The notes under the pieces were generated by a model. The model ran no database searches, was not told the origin of the DNA, and saw only the letters and a program-made list of their open reading frames with translations. The translations under genes were made by a program, and so were the position numbers. A DNA stretch of 64,000 nucleotides from Chlorops oryzae. Lineage: Eukaryota; Arthropoda; Insecta; Diptera; Chloropidae. This document shows, in pieces, positions 48,251 to 60,070 of this stretch (position 1 is its first letter; each line of letters starts with the position of its first letter). Location of the stretch: assembly GCA_020466095.1 (NCBI GenBank), contig CM035808.1, positions 14,153,163 to 14,217,162 of the forward strand. Direction: 5' to 3'.

Positions 48251-48859
48251 AACAAGTAAGAAAGCTAAAGTCGGTCAAGCCCGACTTTGAAATACCCAGC
48301 GTCCCGACATTATGAGCGCACTATGTTTTCGTTCTCTATTTGTGGGCGTGGCAGTGGGGGGGCAACATAAATTATTTCCCTACACCTTTCATTCGCCTTG
48401 GTGAACCTATGTTGCGAATTTGAAGCTTCTACGCCTTTTACTTCACAAGTTACGATAAGCCCTTATTTCCAGGATATGTCCTTTTTCGTAGTTTACCAGT
48501 ACACCAAATATCAATGGAATGTGTTGAGTGGTTCGCAAGTTACAAGCATTTTACTGAAAACACATTATATTAATTTCTGGGCGTGGCAGTGGGCGGATGT
48601 CTCCCATTTTTACTTAGGATCATACTTGGATCCCGATATACCTGTGTGCCAAATTTCGACTTGATTGGTCCAGCCGTTTCGGAGGAGATCCGACCACGGA
48701 CAGATGGACGGACGGACGGACAGACGGACATGTCTAAATCGATTCAGTTTTTGATCCTGATCATTTCTATATATATATGTCTATATCTCCGGAGCTTAGT
48801 TCTCCCTGTTACAAGATTTGCACAAAACTAATATACCCCGCTTACGCTGGGTATAAAAA
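48251..48859 (+). mobile_element. DINE-1/INE-1-like element, copy C (609 bp)
   Basis: Starts AACAAGTAAGAAAGC and ends GGGTATAAAAA. ATACCCAGCGT near the left end is the perfect reverse complement of ACGCTGGGTAT at the right end. The GACGGACGGACAGACGGAC run is near 48710, followed by ATATATAT. 'GGGCGTGGCAGTGGG' occurs twice inside (about 48344 and 48579). Confidence 0.7.
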
Positions 48860-50474
48860 GCAATATGCAAAGCAACTATCGCATTAGAAAAACCTATTGG
48901 CAGCCCTATTTATGTTGCTACCGTTTTTTTTTGAACATAGCTGTATAAGCGTGTTTATAGCATAATAATTGGAAAATATCTTACATAAAAAATTAACGGC
49001 TTTAATTAACCCATTACATGACAGCTTAAAAATATTCCGAAAAATCAAAGCATTGGGATTTTATATTTATATTTGGAGCAGAAAAACTTTTTATTTTAAT
49101 GCTACGAATCACAACAAGCAATTGATGAAAATGTCTATGAAAATTTATTAAAACAAAAAAAAAAGTTAGCCTTGAATAAATCAAGCTTCAGTGGTTGATG
49201 GGCTAACATTTCGAATCAAACTACATCAAATCATTCAAACTTCCATCCCAATTTGTGCTTCATTCGCTCAATTGATTCCTTCTTCTCAATTCGATAGAAA
49301 AAAAACTTTTAAATCAAATAATTTTTTCCCTCTTTAATTTTCGAATTTAATTTTTTTTATTTTGTTACTTTTTGTTTTTGCAATAAATTACCTCAGCTAT
49401 TTTTAAGCTTTTTATTTAAAAACTTTTTTTTTTAAATTAATTTTCACAGATTTGTGTTTCTTTTTATATTCTTCTTTTCATTAGAAGATTTAATAAATTT
49501 TCTTATAATTTCTTTTTATTTCCCAGTTGAAAATATTTTTTTTTTCTTATCCTCACACCGCACGAAGAGCACGTTTTTTCCGGCGTTTTTTTTTTTTATC
49601 AAGACACGGCGTCGAATTTTTGGAAAAACATTTGCGATCACACTGAAGTTAAGGAAGGGAAAAAAACTGCCACCAAATTGATTGTTATTTAAAATACTTA
49701 TCACTTAATAATTTATGGCAAAAATATGGACCGACGTTAAAGGCAAAAAATAAAAAATAAAATGTGGTCCCAGTCCAACTTCACAGTTCCATTTCGGTTG
49801 GCGAACTGATTTCTTGTCTACCGCCAACTGTTGCCTTTGCGCGAATTTTTGTTAAAAAAAAGATACTATACACAATTTATATTTACAAAAAAAAAAAAAA
49901 AAAAAAAAAATTATTATGTCGTTTGTTGTTTTTGTAATTTTTTTATTGTTTTGTTTTTGTTTTTTTTTTCATAATCAGAATGAATACCAGACGTGGAGGG
50001 AAAATTTTGTACATTCAGAAGCGGGAAAAAAAGTTCGAATGCGAACGCATGAAATTGGAATTGATAAAATTGTTAATTCATTATCAAACATAAACACTCC
50101 GAAAACACAGCAACAATAGCAACAAAAACAAAGCTACAAAAGAAAAAAATTCGTCGATTTACTATGAAAATCATCTGCGGTCGAACAGCTGTTCGGGGTG
50201 AACGACTATAGATTTTGAACTATGGGAAAAAAGCGTTCGGATAAACATAAAATCAGGAGGGAGGATTTCAACTTCAATCGGCTCCATTTTCGTAGAATTT
50301 CGTCCGAAGTATTTCAACCAAACTCATAAGATGGATTCGTTTAAAAAACTAAATCTAGAGCTGATTTATGCCAGCCTTAAACTTGTTGTCAACTTTTGAG
50401 CAACGACCAAAGCAACGGTTTCTAAAAATGAGTAGCTCTGTTCAAACATCGATTGAGAGCATTTTCAGTGATTG
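48860..50474. other. Intergenic, AT-rich with homopolymer runs
   Basis: Long poly-A/T tracts (49310-49620, 49860-49970). No gene is supported. Confidence 0.45.
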
Positions 50475-51088
50475 AAAGGGTCTGGCGGGTTAAGCAAAGG
50501 CATGCGGCATCATGAAAGGAATTTTAAAATTTTGTTGATTTTCGATTTTTTAGATTTTTATTTTGAACGGTCCTTGAAATATCCTGCAAAATCCTCTTTT
50601 AATAAGCATTTTTTCAAAATTTTATATCTCAACAACGAATTGAGATTGAGAGACGATCTAAGCAGATTCTGTTAGATAATAAAACAGGGAAGCTAAAAAA
50701 AATTTATTTAATTTTTACACTGAGAAAATTTTTTTCACAAAACTAAAAAGAAAATTTTGACAATTTTTTTCAGTGTATTACCAGTTTTCTGCCACTCTTT
50801 AAATTGCTTTTAGAAATACCCCTTAGTATTTACTTTCATTTAAAAGAAAAAAATATTTCAATCAGATGGCGCAGCAGTGTGATATTCAAAAAATTGCAAG
50901 TGCACCTATATGCTCCCAGTACTAATATCCAGTACAAATGTGTGCAATATGGTACAAAAACACATCACTCATACGCCAAGTCTTAAGTATAAAAATATGG
51001 TCTCCACAGTGTTTTTAGATGGCACCTATCGAAAAATCAACAAAATTTAAAAATTCCTTTCATGATGCCGCAACCCGCCAGACCCTTT
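50475..51088. mobile_element. Inverted-repeat element (about 614 bp), intact copy
   Basis: AAAGGGTCTGGCGGGTT at the left and AACCCGCCAGACCCTTT at the right are perfect inverses. Just inside, GCGGCATCATGAAAGGAATT is matched by AATTCCTTTCATGATGCCGC. It has no coding capacity. The second copy at 52961-54150 carries two later insertions. The superfamily is not assigned. Confidence 0.75.
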
Positions 51089-52960
51089 GGGATCTTTGGG
51101 TCCATAACTGGACTTTTTTGTTGTTATTTTTAGCATTTCTTGAATTGTCAACCAACGTAAGGGCAGTTTTTATTTGAATTAACTTTCGAAAAATGTTGAC
51201 CATGCTCCAATATCTGTACAAGAGATAATTAAGGTCGTGGTGCTCTTATAGTTTTAATAAAAGGAGGAGAGAGCCCTCTAGACGTAAGGAATTTGCAAAC
51301 GTGTTTCATACATTGGAGGCTGTGAGCGTCTTTTTACTAGAAACACCCAGGAACGCACGCATGGGTTGGTTGAAGGGGCTCAAACCCCCTGTGTAAGATC
51401 CTAGAAGCACCTCTGCTTCTTAAATCTTATCGAAGTTTATTCCCATTATAGGATCCTAAAAAATTATTACTCCAACAAAAGAACAAAACAACTTCTACAC
51501 TACAAAATGTACCAAATTTTAAAATTATTTGAACTCTTCTGAAGCGGGTTTTGGACAATTTGTTTTGTTTTTCAATTAACACACGAGCCTCATTTTTCCT
51601 ATGAAAGGCAAAAAAGGCGTTAATCACATTCCAGTTAATTACCAACAAAATTTTTCGTCAATTTGATTGTTAAAAATCGTTCGGCGGAAATTCCCAAAAT
51701 ATGCTTTGGCTAAAAAAAAAAACGTGGCCTTTTCTTTTTATAAACGTCTAAATAGATTGAAAATAATTTACTGAGATATTGAAATGATTGTAGTATTTTA
51801 TATTGTAGCGCACAGCTCAGCTCTCTATGAAAAAGTTCTCTCTTTGACAGAACATTGTTTTTATTTATTTTTTTTTTTTTTGTTGAGAAACTCGTACAGT
51901 GACCTAAAACTCTCAGAATCGTCCCATTAATCTGAAACAATGCAAATTTTCCGCACTTTTGCTTGTTTTGTTGTTGTTTTTATTGTTTTTGTGGCAGTGG
52001 AAAATGTTAGCAACAAAATTTATTGCATTTCAGAGTCAAAGATCAGCAAAGCGGCAATTTAATTTAACAATAATCATCTCTTGCATGTCGCACTTAACAG
52101 ATCATTATGAAAAGTTTAATTACGAATATTTCGCCGCCGCCCCTCGAATATAAGCTCAACTGCGCGAAGAAATGTTTTTATTCATTATTCATTTATGTAT
52201 GATGGCATTCAGAGATATCTTTATTTTCTTTCTTTTTTTTTTGTTTGTTTGTTTGTTATATTTCTCAATCAATAGATACCGTTATTGCCATAAGGCCCTT
52301 ACATGTCCTATGGCGGCCTTGTTCACAATAAAAGCCGTTTTTATATGGACGCGAATTGATTCTAATAGAAACGATAAAATTGTATGTTTTATATCAACGA
52401 GTCGCCTAGACCTTTGAACTTTCATTTACTCAAATATGCCGACATATGTTCATGGACAATAGTCCAAAAATATCTCGATATCGGCCAAATTACCGTAATC
52501 AACAAGTTGAATCGCAAAGTCAAATAATTATTTTATTATAATAGAAAAGCAACCAACATTCCATAGAATTGTCGTTTGGAATATTGCTCATAAGAATTTT
52601 ATATTAAAAATAAAAGAAAAGCAAATAAATCTGTATGAAAAATAGTCATATTAATGACCTTTAATCCCTTAACGAACTTTAAAAAAAGAAAAGTGATTTT
52701 GAGAATTTATGGTATTTTGGAAAACTCACTCAGGTATTTGTATATAAACAGCATTGTACCTTTCATAGAAGCACACTAAAGTGGCTCGCTTCGTTTAACT
52801 GATTCAGATAACTTAAGTTCGGTAGAAAAATATGTGAGACTTTCTACAGTCAACCCCAAAAATGAGGACTGTCGAAATTGAACCAAAATATTTACTTGTT
52901 ATTCAAGGAGAATTGTTTTTATGCGAGCAATGCCTTCTCAGCTTCTCCCTACATTCAAAT
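51089..52960. other. Intergenic, nothing recognised
   Basis: No gene or bounded repeat was seen. Confidence 0.4.
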
Positions 52961-53314
52961 AAAGGGTATGGCCGACTGCTGCATCCTGAAAGGAATTTTA
53001 AACTGTTGTTGATTTTTCTTTGGGTGCCATCTAAAAGTACTGTAGGTGCCACTGTTTAGGTTTCTATTTTTAATAGTCCTTGAAATATCCTTTTTTAGTA
53101 AGCGATTTTTCAAAACTGAATATCTTAACAACCAATTGAGATAAAAAGATGAAATAGAAAGAAAGTTATTAGTAATAAAAGAAGGAAACTTAAAAATGTT
53201 TTTTTTTTAATTTTACACTGAGAAAAAAAATTCACAAAACTAAAAAGAAAATTTTAGCTTTTTTCAGTGTATTCCCAATTTCGCGCCCGTTCTTACTTCT
53301 TTAAATACCTCTTA

Positions 53315-53538
53315 GGCCCGATTTAACAGTACAAATTTTAAGTGCTCCTTAAATAAGTTTTCAAATTAATTTAAGAAGGAATTTCACAAATTTTACGAAA
53401 TTTAAAAAAGTATAAACAAAAAATACTCACAATTTTCGTGAGTTTTGGATAAAAATTGACTATTAAACCGCTTGACACTTAAGGTGTTCTTAAGTCTTCA
53501 AGCTCCCTTAACTTAAGTATACACTGTAATATCGGGCC
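53315..53538 (-). mobile_element. PIF/Harbinger-like MITE, copy 2, nested
   Basis: GGCCCGATTTAACAGT and ACTGTAATATCGGGCC ends are flanked by TTA on both sides. It is the reverse-oriented, shorter relative of 14555-14866. It sits within the element at 52961-54150, whose other copy preserves the empty site. Confidence 0.75.
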
Positions 53539-53629
53539 TTAGAGTTTTCTTTCATTAAAAAAAATTTTTTATTCAAATTGGATGCCGTATCTGTGAGATA
53601 TGTATTAACAAAAATGTAAGTGCACATTA

Positions 53630-54007
53630 GGGTGTCCAAAAAATTTTTTTCCCCGAATTTCATGGTTGCACATATGTATTTGGAAGCTTAGGGGCTAGAG
53701 TATTTTGAAAATTTTTTTTTCAAATTTTTCGGAAAAGGTTTAATATATGGTTTATGTACACTTTAGTAAAGTTCCGACTTTTTTCTAACAAAACAATGAC
53801 TATGAGACAATAATGTTTGTTGTTGAAAAACTTATTATTATTATAAAATTAAAAACAATTCCGAAAAGCTTGATTTTTAGGGAAAAATCGGTACCAGCAA
53901 CCTCTAAACCTTTTCCGAAAAATTTAAAAAAAAAATCGAAAAATACTTCAGTCCATAAGCTCTCAAAAAAACCATGTACGAAAAAAAATTTTTTTTTTGG
54001 GACACCC
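53630..54007. mobile_element. TA-flanked GGGTGTCC element (378 bp), nested
   Basis: GGGTGTCCAAAAAATTTTTTT and AAAAAATTTTTTTTTTGGGACACCC form inverted ends with TA on both sides, as for Tc1/mariner-type elements. It is related to 58852-60070. Confidence 0.65.
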
Positions 54008-54150
54008 TAGTGCGTATAGGCGATCACAGTACTAATATCCAGTGCAAATGTGTGAAAAGTAGTACAAAAACACATCACTCATACTGTAGATAGAACCAAT
54101 TGAAAAATCAACAAAAGTTTAAAATACCTTTTAGGTTGCCGCACACCTTT

Positions 54151-56689
54151 CCTTATCCGGCAAGAGCCTTTAGAAGCAATTTCGATTGTTCAATTAAGCG
54201 GGAGCGTACTGTCAAAAGATTTCCGTGAGTAGCTATAATTTATCAAAAACCAACACAAATAAAAATTGTTAAGTTGATTGCTTTTGCCTCAGTTTCATCT
54301 TTTTCGAGCAAATGCCTAAAAGTATGCTCTACCATATTGCGTAGTCCAGTTCATTTTGCAACGATTCGAACGAAAGAACTTTTTGAATTGTAAGTATATT
54401 AGATTTTTTAAATTCAATAGCGACCATATTACATCAAATAAAAAATAAAACAATAAAAAATAAATAAATAAAAAAATCAATCGGTTTCTGTGCAACAAGC
54501 GTGCGTTTATTTCTTTTTTTTTTTTCAAAACATAGCACTCATTGCGAGTCCTCCTTCACCATTACAAACGAAACTTTTTCACTTCCGCTTTTGATAAATC
54601 TTTGCATGTCGGAATGTGTGCACGTACGTATGTATGTACGTACGTTTGTGGGTTTGGCTAAGAGCTCTAATTCAATCGTTTACGACGAAAGGAAAATGTG
54701 CGCAGCTGAAGCTTTTCCCGAGCATAAAATCAGTTTGATTTTACCCGTCAATCGGATCAGTGCAGCGAAGTGAAATTTTTATACAAAATAAAAAAATTAA
54801 AAAAAAAAATACCTAAATAAATTATAAAAATAGAAAACTCATAAAAATATGTTAAAATATATATTTTGTTTTAAATATGTATATCCATAAAAAATGTACC
54901 GCATAAATGACCAATTTTTATTAATAGATTGAAAAGGCATTTTGCTGAAGAAGCGAAAAAATTATTTCCTTTGTCTTTGAACTTATTACGAATATGGTTG
55001 AACGAAATGATCAAAAGTGCATTAGAAGGTGAACAAGCGAACGAAAAAGAAAACTGCAACAACAATGTGCTTTTGAAAAGAAAAACGGATGAAAGCAATA
55101 GCAAAACAAAACAAAGCCAAACAAAAAAGAGTAAAAAGAAAAAAACGAACAAACAGAAAACAGACGAGCAACACGTGAATTTCGATTTCGTTTTCTTTGT
55201 TGACGCAAGAAAAGAAAAAACAAAAAAGCAAAAAAGCAATAAAAAAAAAAGAAACGTGCTGCTATAGGCCAACAATTCATTTCACAGATACAGCTGAGCA
55301 CATGCTCGGATGGAGAAAAAGATACTTTGAACTTGCGATAGCTGTTGACGTATTTATGTGTATGTATACGGTGGTCCTTAAACCGGTTACACCATTCAAT
55401 CAATACCCGACTTTGTTCAGTTCGGTTGCCATATGGTCATAATCAGCGCAAGCACGAACAGCACATTTTAGATTAAACCTTTAGAGAATGCATATGAATA
55501 TGAGGAATATGGCCGATACTGTGTAGGAAATATGTGAATTTCCGGACATGTTCTGGAAAATAGTTTAAAAAGGGAAGGACTTTGTAGAAGCACAAACTAA
55601 ATCGATTAAATAGATATGGGCATTTCCGACCCCAGTATCTTTATTCGTAGGTTCGCGACCACATTTTCCAACATTTTCCTTCAAGTTTTTTTTTTTTTTT
55701 TTTTTTAGTAATTTGATAGAATTTTAGCAGCTTTACATGTGATGCAGAAGATGGGTTTCTTTCAGTTTAAGTTCTCATAAGGATAGCAACAAAAAGGCGG
55801 TCACGAACGTACGAAAAAAATACTGGGGGCGGATATGCCAATATGTATTTATATTTTTTAAGCTTTTACCTGCATACCTTTAGGAGTTTTTTTGAAATAA
55901 TTTTCGCTGCCCTGCCAATAATCAATCACCCGATGATCATTCATCTATCCATCAATCAATCAATACATTCAATCAATAATGATTATAGAAAATAGATAAT
56001 TTCATGAAAATGTTTCGAGTCCCTCAAATAAGATGATTTCGTTCGACTATCAGATTCTTGTCCGATTAACACGACAAATGTTTTTTTTTCCAGATTTTCG
56101 AAGGTCGCACTTGAGTTTTTCAGCCTCGTCTATGAAAAAATATGAAAGAAATCTGAATTCTTATCAGCACACAACTAAGTTTTTTTTTTTTTACTTTTCT
56201 GTACTAAAAGGTAGTTTTCGAGACAAAAAAAAAACCAAATTAGAATATACACAATTTTTTCATACTTTCATACAAAGAGTCGATGACTTCGGCATTCGGT
56301 TTTAGGAAATTCGATTTCACGTGCACAAACGCACAAAAATCAACAAATGAATTTAAATATTCAAAATCAGATGCAGCAATGAAAACAAAACAAAAACAAA
56401 AGAGACTATCATGCAAACGAAAATGAAAACGAAAACGAAAAGAACAACCATAACAAACAAGTGAGAAAACTTGATGTCGGTCCAAGCCGATTGTCGTACA
56501 CCCAACTTCAGAGTCTTTTATGCTTGAGGTAACCTACCACTCAGATTCCAAGTCTTTTCAGACTGCAACAACAAAGACAACAACAAAATCATTCGATATT
56601 CATGTATGGACGTGACGTAAGTCTGATTAGATCATCATTTGTGTGCGAGTATATGGGCGTGGCTGTACAGCCGCTAACATAATTATGGA
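54151..56689. other. Intergenic, nothing recognised
   Basis: A (GTAC/GTAT)n stretch lies at 54623-54646. The lysine/asparagine-rich open frame at 54929-55267 is compositional, not a gene. Confidence 0.4.
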
Positions 56690-56774
56690 TGTGCACATTG
56701 AAGTCTCCAAAAAAAAAAATAATTTTTCCAATTTGATAGTTGCACGTAGGTTTTTTGAAAGCTTATGGGTTTGT

Positions 56775-56987
56775 CATGATACAAGAGAAAACAAAATAGC
56801 GCCACTTCGGGTACCTCTATTTTGAGTTGAGACGAATTGTTTCGTCATGAGAATTGTTGTTGTTTTCCCATGCTAAAGTTAGTTAGAATAACGTGGTTTA
56901 ACATGCAAAACAACAACAACGAAGCTCTCATTTTGTTTTTGTGACATCATCGGGTTGATGTGGCGCTATCTTGTTTTCTTGTATCAT
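56775..56987. mobile_element. hAT-like MITE nested in the composite
   Basis: CATGATACAAGAGAAAACA and TGTTTTCTTGTATCAT are inverted. The flanks GGGTTTGT and GGGTTTAT agree at 7 of 8 positions. GCGCCAC and GTGGCGC extend the inverted repeat. Confidence 0.6.
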
Positions 56988-57163
56988 GGGTTTATGTATT
57001 TTTGAGAATTTTTTTTGGGATTTTTTGTAAAAGGTTTAGAGGCTGTATTACGAGGATTTTCTCAAGAAGTCATGTTTTTCAGTTTTTCGTGAATACTGGT
57101 TCATAAGGTTCAAAATTTATAGGCACTAGTCGATAAAAGGTATCAAAACTTTGTTTTCGTTTG

Positions 57164-57356
57164 ACGGCCTCTGTGCCGTAGTCGGTTGAGATGCTAACTT
57201 ATAAAGCCAGGGGCTCTGGGCTCAACTCCCAGCTGAGGTCGTGGATGTTTTTCCGTTTTTCTTTATTGTTTCATTATTGGTGGTATCACAATGGGACCAT
57301 GTAAGGCCTAAGTGTGTCACCCTTCAATGTGGCAGCCACACTAACCAAACCTAACC
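57164..57356 (+). mobile_element. tRNA-derived SINE, copy 3 (near full length)
   Basis: The head TGCCGTAGTCGGTTGAGATG is one base off the A box, and the B-box region is GGCTCAACTCC. The body GGTCGTGGATGTTTTTC and the tail TGTGGCAGCCACACTAACC end in AAACCTAACC. It gives the best view of the whole SINE layout, about 190 bp. Confidence 0.75.
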
Positions 57357-57526
57357 TTGTTTTTGTTTTCATAATATTAAAAAGAAACTTATTTCCATTG
57401 CGCATTTACACGTCATTAATTGAATTCTTTTGTTTAATTTGGGCGTTACACAGATCCACGTACCGCAACGTCTAAGCCTTTTACAAAAAATCTGAAAAAA
57501 TTCTCAAAAATTTTGGGATACCTTAA

Positions 57527-57600
57527 TGCACATATAGTTCAGGTCTACCTGTTACAAGATTTGCAGTAAACTAATATACCCTGCTAAATCTTGGTGAAAA
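57527..57600 (+). mobile_element. Fragment of a DINE-like 3' end
   Basis: CTGTTACAAGATTTGCA and AAACTAATATACCC match copy C just before its end. The terminal GGTATAAAA has decayed. Confidence 0.45.
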
Positions 57601-58704
57601 CAGAAAAAATTACCACCATTTGTTTCTACACATGGTTGATATTTAAGGGACACAGAATTTTCAGGAGTTAGGTCATCGTTCGTTCGAACTGAAGGAGAAA
57701 AGGAGAGTTTAGAACAGAACAAATGAGTAGGTAATCCAAAAGATATTGTTATGAAGAGTTCTTGGAATTAAATTAAGCCATTAAGATCTTTTTCCACGAC
57801 TTATGTTCGAAAAATTTATGAATAAAGGTATGAATAAAGCACAGCTTATTTTAAAGAACGCGTACTCAATATGCTACTTTTTTCACACTATTTAAAAATA
57901 GTACTATTTGTTCGCTTTGAGGTAGATTCTTAGTAGCGGCTCTCAACCGTTCGGCGCGCTCAAATATTTATTCAGTTTTTACTCAATACTGCCTTCGATC
58001 ACTTTGATTTGGTTTTGAAGCGCTGTGTTGCGCATATTTAAGGAAAATTTAATCATTTATCGCTTAAAATGAAGAAAAAAAATTGCAATAAAACTTTTAA
58101 ATGAAGTGTGCTGAAATATCGAAATTAAAGAAAAGTGTTGATAATTTTTTTTATTGAATTGCGAAAAGTAAAAATCAAAAGAATCTGCAGCATTCGTTTC
58201 TTCGAATGCTGATATAAAATTTAACAAAAGAAAGATAATTATTTGATTTTTTAAAAATCGTTTTGACGCGCTGTCAATTCGGCAATTGATGTTCAAAGCT
58301 GAACATCATAATTCGATATCGTTTTCGGGATCGGAAGTGGAATTTTACAGCGCGCAGCCGACGCTCAAATCAAATTTCAAGACTTCACAAAGTTGATTAG
58401 ATTATAAATGTAAAGTTAAAGAAATAATTCAAATTATTGAATAAGATATTCTACCTCTACCGCGTTCGTTTTCGTTTCGATTATGCATTTTAAGTTCGCA
58501 TCGCCACGAAACAAGTTCAACAATCGAAGAATTTATAATTCATTTAAATAATTCGATACAATAAACAAAAGGAATCGAAGTGCTCCACAATAAAAAATAA
58601 AAAAAGTTAAATTCTTTTCTTCTCTTCTTAAATAAATTGCATCGAAAATTTTGTTAACTTCAGTTCAAAAAAGGAAAGGAAATAATTAAAATAAACGAAA
58701 TAAA
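57601..58704 (+). promoter_or_regulatory. Upstream region of the plus-strand transporter
   Basis: Must contain the promoter and 5' UTR unless a first exon lies further left. A less AT-rich patch at about 58320-58370 (GGAAGTGG, CAGCGCGCAGCCGACGC) stands out. No TATA box can be tied to a start site. Confidence 0.3.
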
Positions 58705-58779
58705 ATGAAACAAACACGAAAAGTAGCACCAGATGGCGGCTGGGGATGGATGGCATGTTTTGGTGTCAGCTTGGTTAGC
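58705..58779 (+). CDS. Monocarboxylate transporter (SLC16/MCT-like), first coding exon
   Basis: Twenty-five codons, starting MKQTRKVAPDGGWGWMACF and ending at Ser before GTAAGT in phase 0. APDGGWGW at residues 8-15 is the MCT signature at the start of TM1. Unlike the minus-strand paralogue it has almost no N-terminal extension (7 residues against 91). No second exon could be recognised in the remaining 5.2 kb. The following intron carries a 1.2-kb transposon. Confidence 0.85.
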
Positions 58780-59104
58780 GTAAGTATACAAAATATGGCT
58801 ATATAAATTTAATATTTATTTATATAGGTATGTACAATATGTAGCGTATTAGGGTGTTCCAAAAACTTTTTTTTGGCAAATTTCAGAGTTGCACGTGCAT
58901 TTCGTTTCGAAGCGTATGGGTTAAAGTTATTATTGTGAGTTGAAAAAATAATTTTTTTTGAAGAGATTATGAGGTTCAACTTGTGAATTTAGGACTCCCA
59001 TTTTATTATTTTATATATACTTATTTATAAATTTATTAGATATTATTTAAGAAATGAAATTCAAAAATTAAAGCCCTTCAATATGCAACGTAATTTTCTA
59101 ATAA

Positions 59105-59333
59105 TTCACAAGGAAGGTGGAATTGTGTCGGAAAATGTCAATCTAAGAATATTTTCGATTTTAATTCTCAACGCACTGGGGAAAAATACCCAGTTTTCAC
59201 ATATTCACTGAAATATAAACATATTTTCAACTAATCCGTGCAAACCGGGTGTTTTTCCCCAGTGCGTTGCGAATTAAAATCGAAAATATTCCGACGTCGA
59301 CATTTTCCGATAGAATTCCACCTTCCCTGTGAA
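59105..59333. mobile_element. Near-perfect foldback (229 bp)
   Basis: TTCACAAGGAAGGTGGAATT is matched by AATTCCACCTTCCCTGTGAA. Further in, TTTTCGATTTTAATTCTCAA and CGCACTGGGGAAAAA are matched in reverse. Arms of about 85 bp leave a loop of about 55 bp. Confidence 0.7.
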
Positions 59334-59817
59334 TACCCGTATTGTTTTAGAGAACATAATGGGACACAGATCTAGAGGCAAAGGAGTTAAATACATACTA
59401 ATTTTTCAGACGAAAATAATAATGGCTTCATTATCTTTAAGGCTGCATCATAAGTTCTTCCCATTTTCATATAAATTATTCATATATATTATATATTATA
59501 TTATGAGGCTTTTCTTTCGAGATTTTCAGAATTTTTTCCAGAAAGCGTTACTAACGAAGCTTACATGGCCAAAAAATTTTGTTAAATTTTTAGTTTATGC
59601 ACAATGTGTGCATTAAGGTATCCCAAAAAATTTTAACGTGCTTTTTTCGAAAGTTTATCGGTTCGAGTATTTTTGAGAATTTTTTCAGATTTTTTGTAAA
59701 AGGCTTAGAGTTTTGCGATACGCGGATTTGCGTAACACCCAAATTAAATAAAAATAATTCAATTAATGACGTGTAAATGGGCTATGGAAATATATTTTGA
59801 AGATTATGAAAACGCAA

Positions 59818-59985
59818 ACAAGGTCAGGTTTGGTTAGTGTGGCTGCCACCATTAAGGGTGAAACACTTAGGCCTCACATGGCCCATTGTGATACCACCAA
59901 TAATTAAACAATAAAGAAAAACGCAAACATTCACGACCTCAGCTGGGAGTTGAACCCAGAGATTCTCGCTACGTAAGTTGGTACA
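59818..59985 (-). mobile_element. tRNA-derived SINE, copy 4
   Basis: On the minus strand it has GGGTTCAACTCCCAGC (exact B box), GGTCGTGAATG and the tail TGGCAGCCACACTAACC. The head before the B box is partly deleted. Confidence 0.65.
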
Positions 59986-60070
59986 GAGTTGATCCCAAAA
60001 ATACTTGAACCCAAAAGCTTTTGAAAAAGCATTTACCCAAAAAAATATTAATTTTTTTGTGGGACACCCT

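Larger units (their letters stand above)
52961..54150. mobile_element. Second copy of the AAAGGGTCTGGCGGG element, interrupted by two insertions
   Basis: Aligns with 50475-51088 along its length (for example CACTGAGAAAA, AACTAAAAAGAAAATTTT, AGTACTAATATCCAGT and AAAAACACATCACTCATAC). The match is broken at 53315-53538 and 53630-54007 by other elements. Without them it would be about 580 bp. Its ends are more diverged than in the first copy. Confidence 0.7.
56700..57526. mobile_element. Degenerate GGGTGTCC-family composite with nested insertions
   Basis: The left end, AAGTCTCCAAAAAAAA followed by AGTTGCACG, resembles the left ends at 53630 and 58852. The right end, TTTTGGGATACCTTA, is the inverted counterpart. 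A hAT-type MITE (56775-56987) and a SINE (57164-57356) lie inside. Confidence 0.5.
58852..60070. mobile_element. TA-flanked GGGTGTCC-family element (1.2 kb) in the transporter's first intron
   Basis: GGGTGTTCCAAAAACTTTTT at the left and TTTTTTTGTGGGACACCC at the right are inverted and lie next to TA. It contains a foldback (59105-59333) and a SINE-bearing block (59605-59985). Confidence 0.6.

Noticed and set aside
54871..55403. Overlapping frames of 112-134 residues on both strands
   Set aside because: Compositional: one strand is Lys/Asn-rich and the other Phe/Leu-rich. No domain or splice context was seen.
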